Positions 34,799 to 42,555 of a stretch of DNA of 64,000 nucleotides are shown in pieces; position 1 is the first letter of the stretch; each line of letters starts with the position of its first letter. Location: the NCBI GenBank assembly GCA_038731605.1, contig JAVYQP010000006.1, positions 1 to 64,000 of the forward strand, read 5' to 3'. The notes under the pieces are model-generated. The model was not told the origin of the DNA. It searched no databases and worked only from the letters and a program-made list of their open reading frames with translations. This DNA comes from WYZ-LMO2 sp038731605 (lineage in GTDB: Archaea > Halobacteriota > Archaeoglobi > Archaeoglobales > Archaeoglobaceae). The position numbers were made by a program, and so were the translations under genes.

Positions 34799-35560
34799 AT
34801 GAAGGTTGCAACGTTTAACGTCAACTCGATAAACTCGAGACTCCACATCGTTATTCCGTGGCTTAAAGAGAACAAGCCAGATTTTCTGTGCATGCAGGAA
34901 ATTAAAGTTGAGGATCGAAAGTTCCCGATTGCAGATTTCCATAGGATAGGCTACAACGTCATATTTCGTGGAAAACGTGGACATAGCGGAGTTGCGATTG
35001 CGTCGCTCAAGGAACAGGAAAGCTTTGAGTTCGGTCTTGAGAAAGAGGACGAAGACAGGCTTATATTTGCAAAATTTGGCGATTTGAAGATCATAAACGT
35101 CTACATTCCCCAAGGCTACAGAATTGACAGCGAAAAATACGTTTACAAGCTCAGATGGCTTGAAAAATTCTATCAATGGTTGAAAAAGTTTGACTTGAAC
35201 GAAAAAATTTTGATTTGCGGAGACATGAACGTCGCCCCTGAGCCCATAGACGTTCACAGCCCAGAAAAACTGAAGAATCACGTCTGCTTCCACGAAGATG
35301 CGAGAAGAGCTTACAAGAAGATCCTCGATCTCGGGTTCGTGGATTTGCTTAGAAAAATGCACCCGAACGAGCGAATCTATACCTTCTACGACTACCGTGT
35401 GAAAAATGCGATTGAGAAGGGGCTTGGATGGAGAGTTGACGCAATACTCGCCTCTCCAACGCTCGCAGAGAAGTGCGTTAGATGCTACGTAGACATTAAG
35501 CCAAGGCTCGCTGAAAAACCATCGGATCACTTGCCCTTGGTTGCGGAATTTGCCGATTAA
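34799..35560 (+). CDS. xthA: Exodeoxyribonuclease III / AP endonuclease
   Basis: A 253-residue member of the exonuclease III family. It starts MKVATFNVNSINSR and shows the metal Glu in CMQEIKVED, GHSGVAIAS, GDMNVAPEPIDVH and the C-terminal SDHLPLVAEF with the catalytic Asp-His. It cuts DNA at abasic sites and trims 3' ends in base-excision repair. ATG 34799 is preferred over an in-frame TTG two codons upstream. It converges on the radical-SAM gene with a 4-nt overlap. Confidence 0.93.
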   Translation: MKVATFNVNSINSRLHIVIPWLKENKPDFLCMQEIKVEDRKFPIADFHRIGYNVIFRGKRGHSGVAIASLKEQESFEFGLEKEDEDRLIFAKFGDLKIINVYIPQGYRIDSEKYVYKLRWLEKFYQWLKKFDLNEKILICGDMNVAPEPIDVHSPEKLKNHVCFHEDARRAYKKILDLGFVDLLRKMHPNERIYTFYDYRVKNAIEKGLGWRVDAILASPTLAEKCVRCYVDIKPRLAEKPSDHLPLVAEFAD

Positions 35561-36699
35561 ACTTCTTTTCCAACGATTATCCCGTCTTCGTTCCTGAAGA
35601 CCTCGAATTTGATCGTCTCGCCGATCTTGGCATCGCTTATGACTGCAACGCTTCTATTTTTTGCGATGCAGAGCTTTTCCCCAAACATTCTCCCTTCCGC
35701 AACAACTTTTCCGAAGCAAATCTCCCCTTTTTTAAACGGGTTCGGAAGTTGCGGTCTCTTTTCGATTCCAAAGTCCTCGGGTTTTAGGATTAGCTTCACA
35801 CCGTATTCTTTCTCGAGCTCCGCAAGCTTCGAGTAAAACTCCTTAAAGCTGATCCCCTTCCCGACCTTCCTCCCAAATCTGTAAGGAATATACTTCTGAA
35901 TTCCGAGCGGGGGAAACTTCTTTCCAGCGCCGATTTCGAGAGCAAACTCGATTATCTTCGGGATTTCCTCGTCGTTGTAGTTTGGAACCCAGACTGGGGC
36001 TATCAAAAGATCGATCTTGCTGTTCGCAATCATTTCAGCGATCTCGATGACTTTTTTCAATGGATAAGCACCGTGTAGCTTCTTCGCAGTCTCCTCGCTT
36101 AAAGCGCTGATCGAGAGGTTTATCCTCGTCATTTTCCCCTCCAACGCAGAGATCCTCTGCTCGTTCAGCGGGATACCATTCGTCTGCATCGAGATCACAG
36201 AAACTCCCTTGATCTTGGAGACTTCTTCAACGAATTGCTCGAGATAAGGATAAAGCGCAGGCTCGCCTTGGGCGTCAAGGTGGATCTCGACGTTGTCCCC
36301 TTTGAACTCCACGACCTCCCTAAGTTTCTCGACCATGTAGTCTGGATCGACTATGTAGTCCGTTTTCCTCGTCTTGCTCTTTCTTCCTTCGTCAACGCTA
36401 CAAAAGATGCAGTTGAGATTGCAACCACTTATGCACCTAACTTGGAGCAAATTCGTTCCTCGGTCGATTATTCCGAAAGCCGAGTGTCCCAAAAGCGGAA
36501 TTCCGCTCTCTTTGGTCACGAAAACGAGCTCTCTCCGAGTGACCCGATTCAAGACTTTCTTGTTTTCGTAGTTCGAGATTATGTATTCTCTGTCGTATTT
36601 TCTTATGAGCCTCTCGTAGTCTTTCCTCGGTATCCTTATCTCGACTATGTTCCTGAAAATGAAGACCTTCTCGTCCCTACTTTCTCTTTCCTCCAGCAT
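35557..36699 (-). CDS. Radical SAM protein with C-terminal TRAM domain
   Basis: A 380-residue enzyme. The radical-SAM cluster motif CISGCNLNCIFC (CxxxxxxCxxC variant CNLNCIFC) is near residues 91-102, followed by a TIM-barrel with HLDAQGEPALYP and SMQTNGIPL. The last ~60 residues form a TRAM beta-barrel (FGKVVAEGRMFGEKLCIAKN...GETIKFEV) that probably binds RNA. The family is widespread in archaea, substrate unknown, perhaps tRNA or rRNA. It overlaps the upstream winged-helix gene by 23 nt, forming a two-gene operon. Confidence 0.8.
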   Translation of the reverse strand: MLEERESRDEKVFIFRNIVEIRIPRKDYERLIRKYDREYIISNYENKKVLNRVTRRELVFVTKESGIPLLGHSAFGIIDRGTNLLQVRCISGCNLNCIFCSVDEGRKSKTRKTDYIVDPDYMVEKLREVVEFKGDNVEIHLDAQGEPALYPYLEQFVEEVSKIKGVSVISMQTNGIPLNEQRISALEGKMTRINLSISALSEETAKKLHGAYPLKKVIEIAEMIANSKIDLLIAPVWVPNYNDEEIPKIIEFALEIGAGKKFPPLGIQKYIPYRFGRKVGKGISFKEFYSKLAELEKEYGVKLILKPEDFGIEKRPQLPNPFKKGEICFGKVVAEGRMFGEKLCIAKNRSVAVISDAKIGETIKFEVFRNEDGIIVGKEV

Positions 36700-36925
36700 C
36701 CTCCCTTATTTCCTTTATAGCTTTGAGACCCTTCTCGCTTATCCTGTAAATTTCACCATCTTTCGATACAAATCCTTCGTCGACGAGTTCGCTCAGCAGA
36801 TTCTGAACCGTCTGGGCAGGTATTCGGGTCCTCTTCGCTATCTCCTCTATCTTCTGCCCTTTCTTTGCGATCGTCTCGATCAGCTTCACCTTGTTCGGAT
36901 TCGTAGCCAGAGATCCAATGTCCAT
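36677..36925 (-). CDS. Small winged-helix transcriptional regulator
   Basis: An 82-residue protein that is one winged helix: NKVKLIETIAKKGQ, the helix-turn-helix KIEEIAKRTRIPAQTVQNLLSELVDEGFV, then a wing (DGEIYRISEKGLKAI) and a basic tail. It is ArsR/MarR-like in size and has no metal-binding Cys/His pair. It shares a divergent promoter region with copB and is followed by the radical-SAM gene, so it may regulate either; the link to copper is inferred from position. Confidence 0.72.
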   Translation of the reverse strand: MDIGSLATNPNKVKLIETIAKKGQKIEEIAKRTRIPAQTVQNLLSELVDEGFVSKDGEIYRISEKGLKAIKEIREDAGGKRK

Positions 36926-36982
36926 GCTCTTAGCTCCTCAAGACTTATTTAACCTTTTGTGGTGACCTTTTTAAATCCCTCG

Positions 36983-37005
36983 TCGATTTCGAAACTTCAA
37001 ATCGA
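36983..37005 (+). repeat. Inverted repeat upstream of the copB TATA box
   Basis: TCGATTT (36983-36989) and AAATCGA (36999-37005), perfect 7-bp arms with a 9-nt spacer. It lies about 12 nt before a TATA-like CTTATATTTT (37016-37025), so it may be an operator. Confidence 0.4.
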
Positions 37006-37015
37006 GCGGGAAAAG

Positions 37016-37025
37016 CTTATATTTT
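37016..37025 (+). promoter_or_regulatory. TATA-like element of copB
   Basis: CTTATATTTT, about 65 nt before the chosen copB start. This implies a leader of roughly 40 nt. Confidence 0.4.
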
Positions 37026-37087
37026 GATTGAGCAGAATCGATATTGAAAAACTATGAGAAATCGGTGTTGGAAAGGTCGTGGTTTTT

Positions 37088-39223
37088 ATGGGTCAGCATA
37101 AGAGCGAGCATGAAAACGGCGAGGATCACAGAACGCACACAATGCACCATGAGCACATACATTCTCCGAGCGTTGCGGAGAGCGGTGCCACACAGGCTAT
37201 GCCCAAACAGCCAGAGCATGTGCATGCGGAACGCTACAAAAGCCACATCGACCACACTGGGCACGAACGGATGTTCCGCACCCGCTTCTGGATCTGTCTC
37301 GTGCTCAGCATACCAGTGCTTATCTTTAGCCCTGCGCTTCAACATTGGTTGGGTTTAAGAGTCCCGAGCTTCACCGGTAGCGAGTGGGTTCCCCTCTTAT
37401 TCTCGCTGGTTATTTTCGGCTACGGTGGCGTGCCATTCATCCAGATGGCAGTTCCCGAGCTACGCCATCGCAGACCTGGGATGAATACCCTCATCTCGCT
37501 GGCGATCTCCATCGCCTTTGTCTACAGCCTTTTGGCTCAAGTTGCCAGCTTAGGAGATGTGTTCTTCTGGGAGCTCGTCACCCTGATCGACGTTATGCTC
37601 CTTGGTCACTGGCTGGAGATACGCTCCGTGCGTCAGGCTTCGGGAGCACTAAGCGAACTTGCCAAACTGATGCCCGACACCGCAGAACGTCTCTTGCCAG
37701 ATGGTCGTGTAGAGATTGTGCCCACATCAGCTTTGCGCATTGGAGACCTCGTGCTGGTTCGTCCGGGTGCAAGCATACCTGCTGACGGCGAAGTCGTCGA
37801 GGGCGAGTCCAGTGTAAATGAAGCTATGATCAGCGGTGAGTCTCGTCCAGTTCATAAGCAACCCGGCGACAAAGTCATCGCTGGCACCATCAACGGCGAT
37901 GGTAGTCTGCGCATCCGTGTTACTGCAACCGGCGATCAGACTGCTTTGGCAGGTATCATGCGCCTCGTGGAGCAAGCTCAGCAGTCCAAATCTCCCACAC
38001 AGGTGCTCGCCGATCGGGCAGCTGGCTGGCTGTTTTACATCGCCTTAGCTGTAGCCACTGTGACTGCCTTCGGGTGGATCGTTGCAGTTGGCTTCAACGT
38101 CGAAGTCCTAAAGCGTGTTGTCACCGTGCTTGTCATCGCCTGCCCACATGCGCTCGGTTTAGCTGTGCCACTCGTGGTCGCCATCACAACGGCGTTAGGG
38201 GCAAAAAACGGCATCTTAGTGCGTGATCGGCTGGCGTTGGAGACCGCTCGAGATATCGATGTGGTGGTCTTTGATAAGACCGGAACGCTGACCGAGGGCA
38301 AGTTCGGGGTTGTGAACATAGCAGTGGCTGAGGGCTGGAGTGAAAACGACGCTCTCGCACTCGCTGCTGCAATCGAAAGCGACTCGGAGCATCCCATCGC
38401 CCAAGCCATTCGTCGAGCGTCGCAGGAGCGTGGGTTAACACTGCCTTCCGTTAGCAACTTCACCGCCTTGAAAGGGCGTGGTGTGCAAGCCTCCTTTAAC
38501 GGCAAATTGGTCTACGTAGGCGGTCCACGCTTGCTGGAAATGCTTAACCTACGCCCATCTGCACATATCATAACCTTTGCTCAGACCGCCGGAGAAAGGG
38601 CGCAGACGGTAGTCTACTTGGTGGTGGATGCACAGGTTGTTGCCGCATTCGCGGTAGCAGACGTCGTGCGTCCTGAAAGCAGAGAAGCTGTCCGCAGACT
38701 CCACGAAATGGGCATTGAGGTCGCTATGCTAACCGGAGACAGTCGTGAGGTGGCTCAGGTCGTCGCTCTCGAGTTGGGCATTGATCGCTTTTTCGCCGAA
38801 GTTCTGCCAGAGCACAAAGTCCAGAAAATAGCCGAACTTCAAGCACAGGGCAAACGAGTTGCCATGGTTGGTGATGGTATAAACGATGCTCCTGCCCTGA
38901 CAAAAGCCGACGTCGGCATTGCCATCGGTGGTGGCACGAACGTAGCCATCGAATCTGCTGGGGTGATTCTGGTCAAGAGCAACCCTCTCGACGTCGTCAA
39001 GGTCATCGCTCTAAGCATTGCCAGCTACCGAAAGATGGTTCAAAATCTGTTGTGGGCGACAGGTTACAACGTCATTGCGCTACCATTAGCGGCTGGTATC
39101 TTGGCTCCCTGGGGCATCCTGCTCTCTCCCGCCATTGGGGCGCTTTTCATGTCGCTCAGCACACTCATCGTCGCCATTAACGCCCAACTACTGCGCAACG
39201 AAAGTCTATCGGTATCCAGCTGA
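37088..39223 (+). CDS. copB: CopB-type copper-translocating P1B ATPase, codon use unlike its neighbours
   Basis: A 711-residue P-type ATPase. The N-terminal ~55 residues are His-rich, in place of CxxC metal-binding domains. The metal motif in helix 6 is CPH (VIACPHALGL), defining the CopB subgroup, which exports Cu(II) or Ag. Actuator ISGES, phosphorylation motif DKTGTLTEG, SEHPIA (nucleotide His) and GDGINDAPAL are intact. Arginine is written mostly CGC/CGT, about 17 of 19 in the part before 38020 by hand count, whereas neighbours use AGA/AGG; Ala/Leu codons are GC-rich too. This points to transfer, probably from bacteria. GTG 37079 is an alternative start. Confidence 0.92.
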   Translation: MGQHKSEHENGEDHRTHTMHHEHIHSPSVAESGATQAMPKQPEHVHAERYKSHIDHTGHERMFRTRFWICLVLSIPVLIFSPALQHWLGLRVPSFTGSEWVPLLFSLVIFGYGGVPFIQMAVPELRHRRPGMNTLISLAISIAFVYSLLAQVASLGDVFFWELVTLIDVMLLGHWLEIRSVRQASGALSELAKLMPDTAERLLPDGRVEIVPTSALRIGDLVLVRPGASIPADGEVVEGESSVNEAMISGESRPVHKQPGDKVIAGTINGDGSLRIRVTATGDQTALAGIMRLVEQAQQSKSPTQVLADRAAGWLFYIALAVATVTAFGWIVAVGFNVEVLKRVVTVLVIACPHALGLAVPLVVAITTALGAKNGILVRDRLALETARDIDVVVFDKTGTLTEGKFGVVNIAVAEGWSENDALALAAAIESDSEHPIAQAIRRASQERGLTLPSVSNFTALKGRGVQASFNGKLVYVGGPRLLEMLNLRPSAHIITFAQTAGERAQTVVYLVVDAQVVAAFAVADVVRPESREAVRRLHEMGIEVAMLTGDSREVAQVVALELGIDRFFAEVLPEHKVQKIAELQAQGKRVAMVGDGINDAPALTKADVGIAIGGGTNVAIESAGVILVKSNPLDVVKVIALSIASYRKMVQNLLWATGYNVIALPLAAGILAPWGILLSPAIGALFMSLSTLIVAINAQLLRNESLSVSS

Positions 39224-39296
39224 CTTTTACCGCCGAAGAAGTAAGCGATGAAAGCGTAGCGAAAGTTAAAAATACCTTAAGGGTCACGAGTTTTAA

Positions 39297-39370
39297 GCCC
39301 GGGTAGCTCAGCCTGGGAGAGCGTGCGGCTGAAGACCGCATAGTCGCCGGTTCAAATCCGGCTCCGGGCA
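39297..39370 (+). tRNA. tRNA-Phe (GAA)
   Basis: 74 nt, no intron. The 7-bp acceptor stem pairs GCCCGGG with TCCGGGC (one G-U), discriminator A. Anticodon stem TGCGG/CCGCA encloses the loop CTGAAGA with anticodon GAA, and the T-arm is GCCGG-TTCAAAT-CCGGC. CCA is not encoded. A TTAAAAAT element lies about 27 nt upstream. It sits immediately downstream of the foreign-looking copB. Confidence 0.96.
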
Positions 39371-39408
39371 TTTTGAAAAAACTTATTAAGTCAAAGCTAA
39401 CAGGGAGC

Positions 39409-40023
39409 ATGCTCGAGTTTTTCGCAAAGGTCGTAGCAATAAGCTCCTCTGGAGCGCTTGCTCCCGGTCCTCTGAGTGCAGCTACTGCGACGATCGGAGT
39501 GCAAAAGGGCTGGAAAGGGGGATTTATGGTCTCCCTTGGGCACTTTGTCGTTGAAGCCCCGATCGTGTTTTTAATCGCCTTCTTTGTCTCCCTCGCCACC
39601 ATTGATGCGCTGATGAAACCTTTGGCGATTCTTGGGGGAGGTATGCTCGTGCTTTTTGGTTATCTGACGATAAAAAGCGCTCTAAGCAAAGAGCAATCGA
39701 AGGCGAAAACGAGCTTCAATCCTTTTCTGACAGGAGTCTTCTTGACCGCATTGAATCCATTTTTCATCGCCTGGTGGTTTAGCGTCGGAAGTGTGCTTGT
39801 TGTGGACTCCACAATCCTTTTCGGATCCCTCGGAGCGGTTTTACTCCTGGCTTCGCACGTTTGGATAGACTTCGTTTGGCTCTCCTTAATAGCCTACCTC
39901 ACTTCGCTAAAGGGGATTATGGAAAAGTTCCATCAGGCAATTCTATTCCTTCTTGGGCTCCTTGTTCTCTTCTTCGGCTTGGATTACTTGCACTTTGCCT
40001 TCCTAAACACCCATCTGATCTGA
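39409..40023 (+). CDS. LysE/RhtB-type transporter
   Basis: A 204-residue membrane protein with six predicted helices. It carries the family start ISSSGALAPGPLSAATATIGVQKGWKGG, a second landmark FLTGVFLTALNPFFIAWW, and a C-terminal hydrophobic pair. Members export amino acids or related small solutes. An in-frame TTG at 39373, directly behind the tRNA-Phe, is possible, but ATG 39409 fits the family start better. Its stop abuts that of the mannose-6-phosphate isomerase gene with no base between. Confidence 0.85.
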   Translation: MLEFFAKVVAISSSGALAPGPLSAATATIGVQKGWKGGFMVSLGHFVVEAPIVFLIAFFVSLATIDALMKPLAILGGGMLVLFGYLTIKSALSKEQSKAKTSFNPFLTGVFLTALNPFFIAWWFSVGSVLVVDSTILFGSLGAVLLLASHVWIDFVWLSLIAYLTSLKGIMEKFHQAILFLLGLLVLFFGLDYLHFAFLNTHLI

Positions 40024-40902
40024 TCACTTCGGATAAACCCTAAGAATCTTTGCTTTTTCACTCTGAATCGAGTAGCTTGCGGTTTTAGCGGGGACTAAGC
40101 AAGAGTAGCCTCGCTGAAGGTCTACGATCTCCTTCTCGCTCCTCAGTATCGAGTAACCTTCGAGGCTGAGAAGGATGTTGAAAGTTTCGATTGTGAAGTC
40201 TTGCTTTCCAACGATCTCCAAAAGTTCGGCGACGAAGAAGTCAGTCTCTATTCTACCCTTCTTTGCTCGGACTTCAAAATCCTCGGTCTTCTTTAAGCTT
40301 ATTGCCTTCTTTATTCTCTCATCCCGAAGCTCGATCGTCGCTTCAGCGTTCGTCCCGACTTCGATTAGCTTTGCATTCTCGGCGGAGTGAATTATCCCGC
40401 AAGGTATGACAAACGATTCGTAGCTCGACGCAACGAATTTGTTCATCTTTTCCCAGATCTTCTCCTCGGTTAAAGTCGAATCGAGTTCCTCGCTGTTAAC
40501 GTCTTCGTTGAACCCCACGTAAGCGGTTCCGGATACCATTATCCAAGCCTTCAACTTCCCCCCATCGTTTATTCCGAGGCTTTCAGCCACTTTTTCCGAC
40601 GGATGAACGATCGGGGTTCTTTTTCCAACAACCTCGATGATCTTTAGGAGAATCGGAAAATTCTTGTATTTTCCCGCAAGAGACCCTAAGATCTCCTCTT
40701 TCTTCTCGATAAAAAGCTCCGAAAGCTTCACGGTCTCTCCCTTAACGAGCACTTGCGATGGATTCGATAGATGGGCAGAGAACTCCCAGGATTCGCCGAT
40801 GCCCCTTTTTCTAAAACCCTTGAGCAACGCTATCCATTCGCCACCCCATGGTTTCTCGACCAAGTTTTCCGTAGCTTGAAATATGAACTTTGGAAGTTCC
40901 AT
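40024..40902 (-). CDS. manA: Type I mannose-6-phosphate isomerase
   Basis: A 292-residue cupin isomerase interconverting fructose 6-phosphate and mannose 6-phosphate. It has the N-terminal VEKPWGGEW, IGESWEFSAH, PILLKIIEVVGKRTPIVHPS (metal His), the GKLKAWIMVSGTAYVGF strand and the YESFVIPCGIIHSA loop. Zinc-type ligands are in place. The frame is open to 41055, but ATG 40902 gives the family start and has a TATA box 25 nt upstream (40921-40932). It makes substrate for the GDP-mannose route served by manC in this window. Confidence 0.85.
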   Translation of the reverse strand: MELPKFIFQATENLVEKPWGGEWIALLKGFRKRGIGESWEFSAHLSNPSQVLVKGETVKLSELFIEKKEEILGSLAGKYKNFPILLKIIEVVGKRTPIVHPSEKVAESLGINDGGKLKAWIMVSGTAYVGFNEDVNSEELDSTLTEEKIWEKMNKFVASSYESFVIPCGIIHSAENAKLIEVGTNAEATIELRDERIKKAISLKKTEDFEVRAKKGRIETDFFVAELLEIVGKQDFTIETFNILLSLEGYSILRSEKEIVDLQRGYSCLVPAKTASYSIQSEKAKILRVYPK

Positions 40903-40920
40903 GTGAAAAATGATCCTCAG

Positions 40921-40932
40921 GGATATATATTT
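40921..40932 (-). promoter_or_regulatory. TATA box of manA
   Basis: AAATATATATCC on the minus strand, centred about 25 nt before ATG 40902. It rules out the longer reading frame. Confidence 0.5.
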
Positions 40933-40953
40933 AGTGTTGCTTGAAGCAAAAGG

Positions 40954-40964
40954 CTTTAAATTTT
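40954..40964 (+). promoter_or_regulatory. TATA box of top6A
   Basis: CTTTAAATTTT centred about 23 nt before the top6A ATG. Confidence 0.45.
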
Positions 40965-40980
40965 CTGGAAAATTAAAATT

Positions 40981-42069
40981 ATGCACGAAATCGAGAAGAA
41001 TTGCCTCAAAGCTTTGTTGGGGATTCTTGAGAACTTCTACGAGCAGATGAAACAAGGAAACATTCCGGAGCTCGAGATATCAACGAGGACGAAGTTCAAC
41101 ATCGAGTTCGACGAAGACAGTAGAGTCTGGGTGTATGGAGATAGAAAGTCCACAACTTCAGCGAAGACGATCAAGGGTGCGTTCAAGATACTAAAAATAG
41201 CCTACGTGATAGGTTTTTTAAAGGAACAGCTCTTGGTCAACAAGTCCTCAACGCTCAGAGAGCTCTACTACATCACCGAAGGCTGGGGATATGCGAAGTT
41301 CGATGAGCAAGATGAGAGCGATAGGTTGATCGAAGACCTCGAGATTCTCTCGGGTTTCCAGAGAGAGCACTTCCACATCCGTCCAGAAGAAGACGGAGCA
41401 ACGATAATCGGTCCGATAAAGATTCGTGAAGAGACGAGGCGTGGCTTAAAAGAGATCCACTGCCAAGACGACGTTGGCGAAGGTGGGTATCAGATACCAG
41501 TAAACGTGGACAAAATCCAGTTCGTGGAGCATGATGCGAAGTTCGTGATCGCAATCGAAACCGGTGGTATGAGGGACAGGCTCGTTGAAAATGGGTTCGA
41601 CGAGAAGTTCAACGCCATAATAGTTCACTTAAAGGGACAGCCAGCGAGGAGCACGAGAAGGTTGCTGAGAAGGTTGAACCTCGAGCTGAATCTACCTGTC
41701 GTCGTTTTCACCGATGGAGATCCGTGGAGCTATAGAATCTACGCAAGCGTTGCTTACGGGAGCATAAAGTCTGCGCACCTGTCTGAGTATCTTGCGACGC
41801 CAGAGGCGAAGTTCTTGGGAGTTACACCTTCGGACATCGTTCGCTACGATTTGCCTGCAGATAAGCTGAACGACGAAGACATAAAGGCTCTGCACTCGAT
41901 ACTCACAGATCCGAGGTTCGATAGTGACTTCTGGAGAAGAGAAGTGAAGCTCCAGCTCGAGCTCAACAAGAAGTCCGAGCAACAAGCCCTCGCAAAGTAT
42001 GGGCTCGACTACGTGACCGACGTTTATCTTCCAGAAAAGCTGTCCGAGATGGGAATAATCAAAGCGTGA
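40981..42069 (+). CDS. top6A: DNA topoisomerase VI subunit A
   Basis: A 362-residue Spo11/Top6A protein. The winged-helix (CAP) domain holds the catalytic tyrosine in STLRELYYITEGW (about residue 101). The TOPRIM domain follows with the acidic FVIAIETGGM and VVVFTDGDPWSYRIYASVAYGS. The heterotetramer with Top6B relaxes and decatenates DNA by double-strand passage. The B-subunit gene is not next to it, as already known in Archaeoglobus. Its own TATA box precedes it; it converges on the YkgJ-like gene. Confidence 0.96.
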   Translation: MHEIEKNCLKALLGILENFYEQMKQGNIPELEISTRTKFNIEFDEDSRVWVYGDRKSTTSAKTIKGAFKILKIAYVIGFLKEQLLVNKSSTLRELYYITEGWGYAKFDEQDESDRLIEDLEILSGFQREHFHIRPEEDGATIIGPIKIREETRRGLKEIHCQDDVGEGGYQIPVNVDKIQFVEHDAKFVIAIETGGMRDRLVENGFDEKFNAIIVHLKGQPARSTRRLLRRLNLELNLPVVVFTDGDPWSYRIYASVAYGSIKSAHLSEYLATPEAKFLGVTPSDIVRYDLPADKLNDEDIKALHSILTDPRFDSDFWRREVKLQLELNKKSEQQALAKYGLDYVTDVYLPEKLSEMGIIKA

Positions 42070-42075
42070 TCGAAG

Positions 42076-42555
42076 CTACTTTCTAAAATTCCTCAAATCT
42101 ATTTCTGCAACCTTAACAGTCTCGGGCTCCTCTATCTTCAGGATTTCAGAAAGACTCTGCTCGTCGAGATCGTTGATAAGAGCGACTATTTTCTCGACTG
42201 CGATCTCGAACTGAGCTCTGTAAGCTTCTTCGTTCTCCTTCAGATATCTAACCAAAGGACATATTTTTTCGGTTTTGATGTAGATCTCAAGCACCTCGCC
42301 CTTCAGATCGAAGGTAAATGGTCCCGCAACGCAAGTCTCTGGCTTTATGCTGTGAATCGTGCACTTCCCCTTCTCAAAAAATATGCAGAACCCATCTTCT
42401 TTTGCTTTCGGATGAACGTATTTCCCAAAGTGAATCTTATCCCTTCCAACGCCGTTTTTGAACAATATCTCAAGCCTTTTTTGCGAGAGCGGTGGATTCG
42501 CATCCTTGCAACATTGCCCACCACAAACAGAGCAGATTTCGATGAAGTCCATCAT
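42076..42555 (-). CDS. YkgJ-family cysteine-cluster protein
   Basis: A 159-residue protein with the family signature of eight cysteines: CSVCGGQCCKDANPPLS at the N-terminus, then CIFFEKGKCTIHSIKPETC, then KICPLV. These proteins are thought to bind zinc or an Fe-S cluster; some relatives work on radical or methylated flagellin chemistry, none firmly here. ATG 42555 overlaps the stop of the GCS2-like gene (ATGA), so it is the last gene of the RLAN/RimK/GCS2 operon. Confidence 0.78.
   Translation of the reverse strand: MMDFIEICSVCGGQCCKDANPPLSQKRLEILFKNGVGRDKIHFGKYVHPKAKEDGFCIFFEKGKCTIHSIKPETCVAGPFTFDLKGEVLEIYIKTEKICPLVRYLKENEEAYRAQFEIAVEKIVALINDLDEQSLSEILKIEEPETVKVAEIDLRNFRK

Noticed and set aside
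37054..37101. 15-codon leader ORF before copB
   Set aside because: Too short, overlaps the copB start, and shows no metal-binding pattern.
36926..39400. tRNA-flanked integrated element around copB with att repeats
   Set aside because: No integrase, and no copy of the tRNA-Phe 3' end was found on the left side, so a mobile element is not shown even though codon use is foreign.
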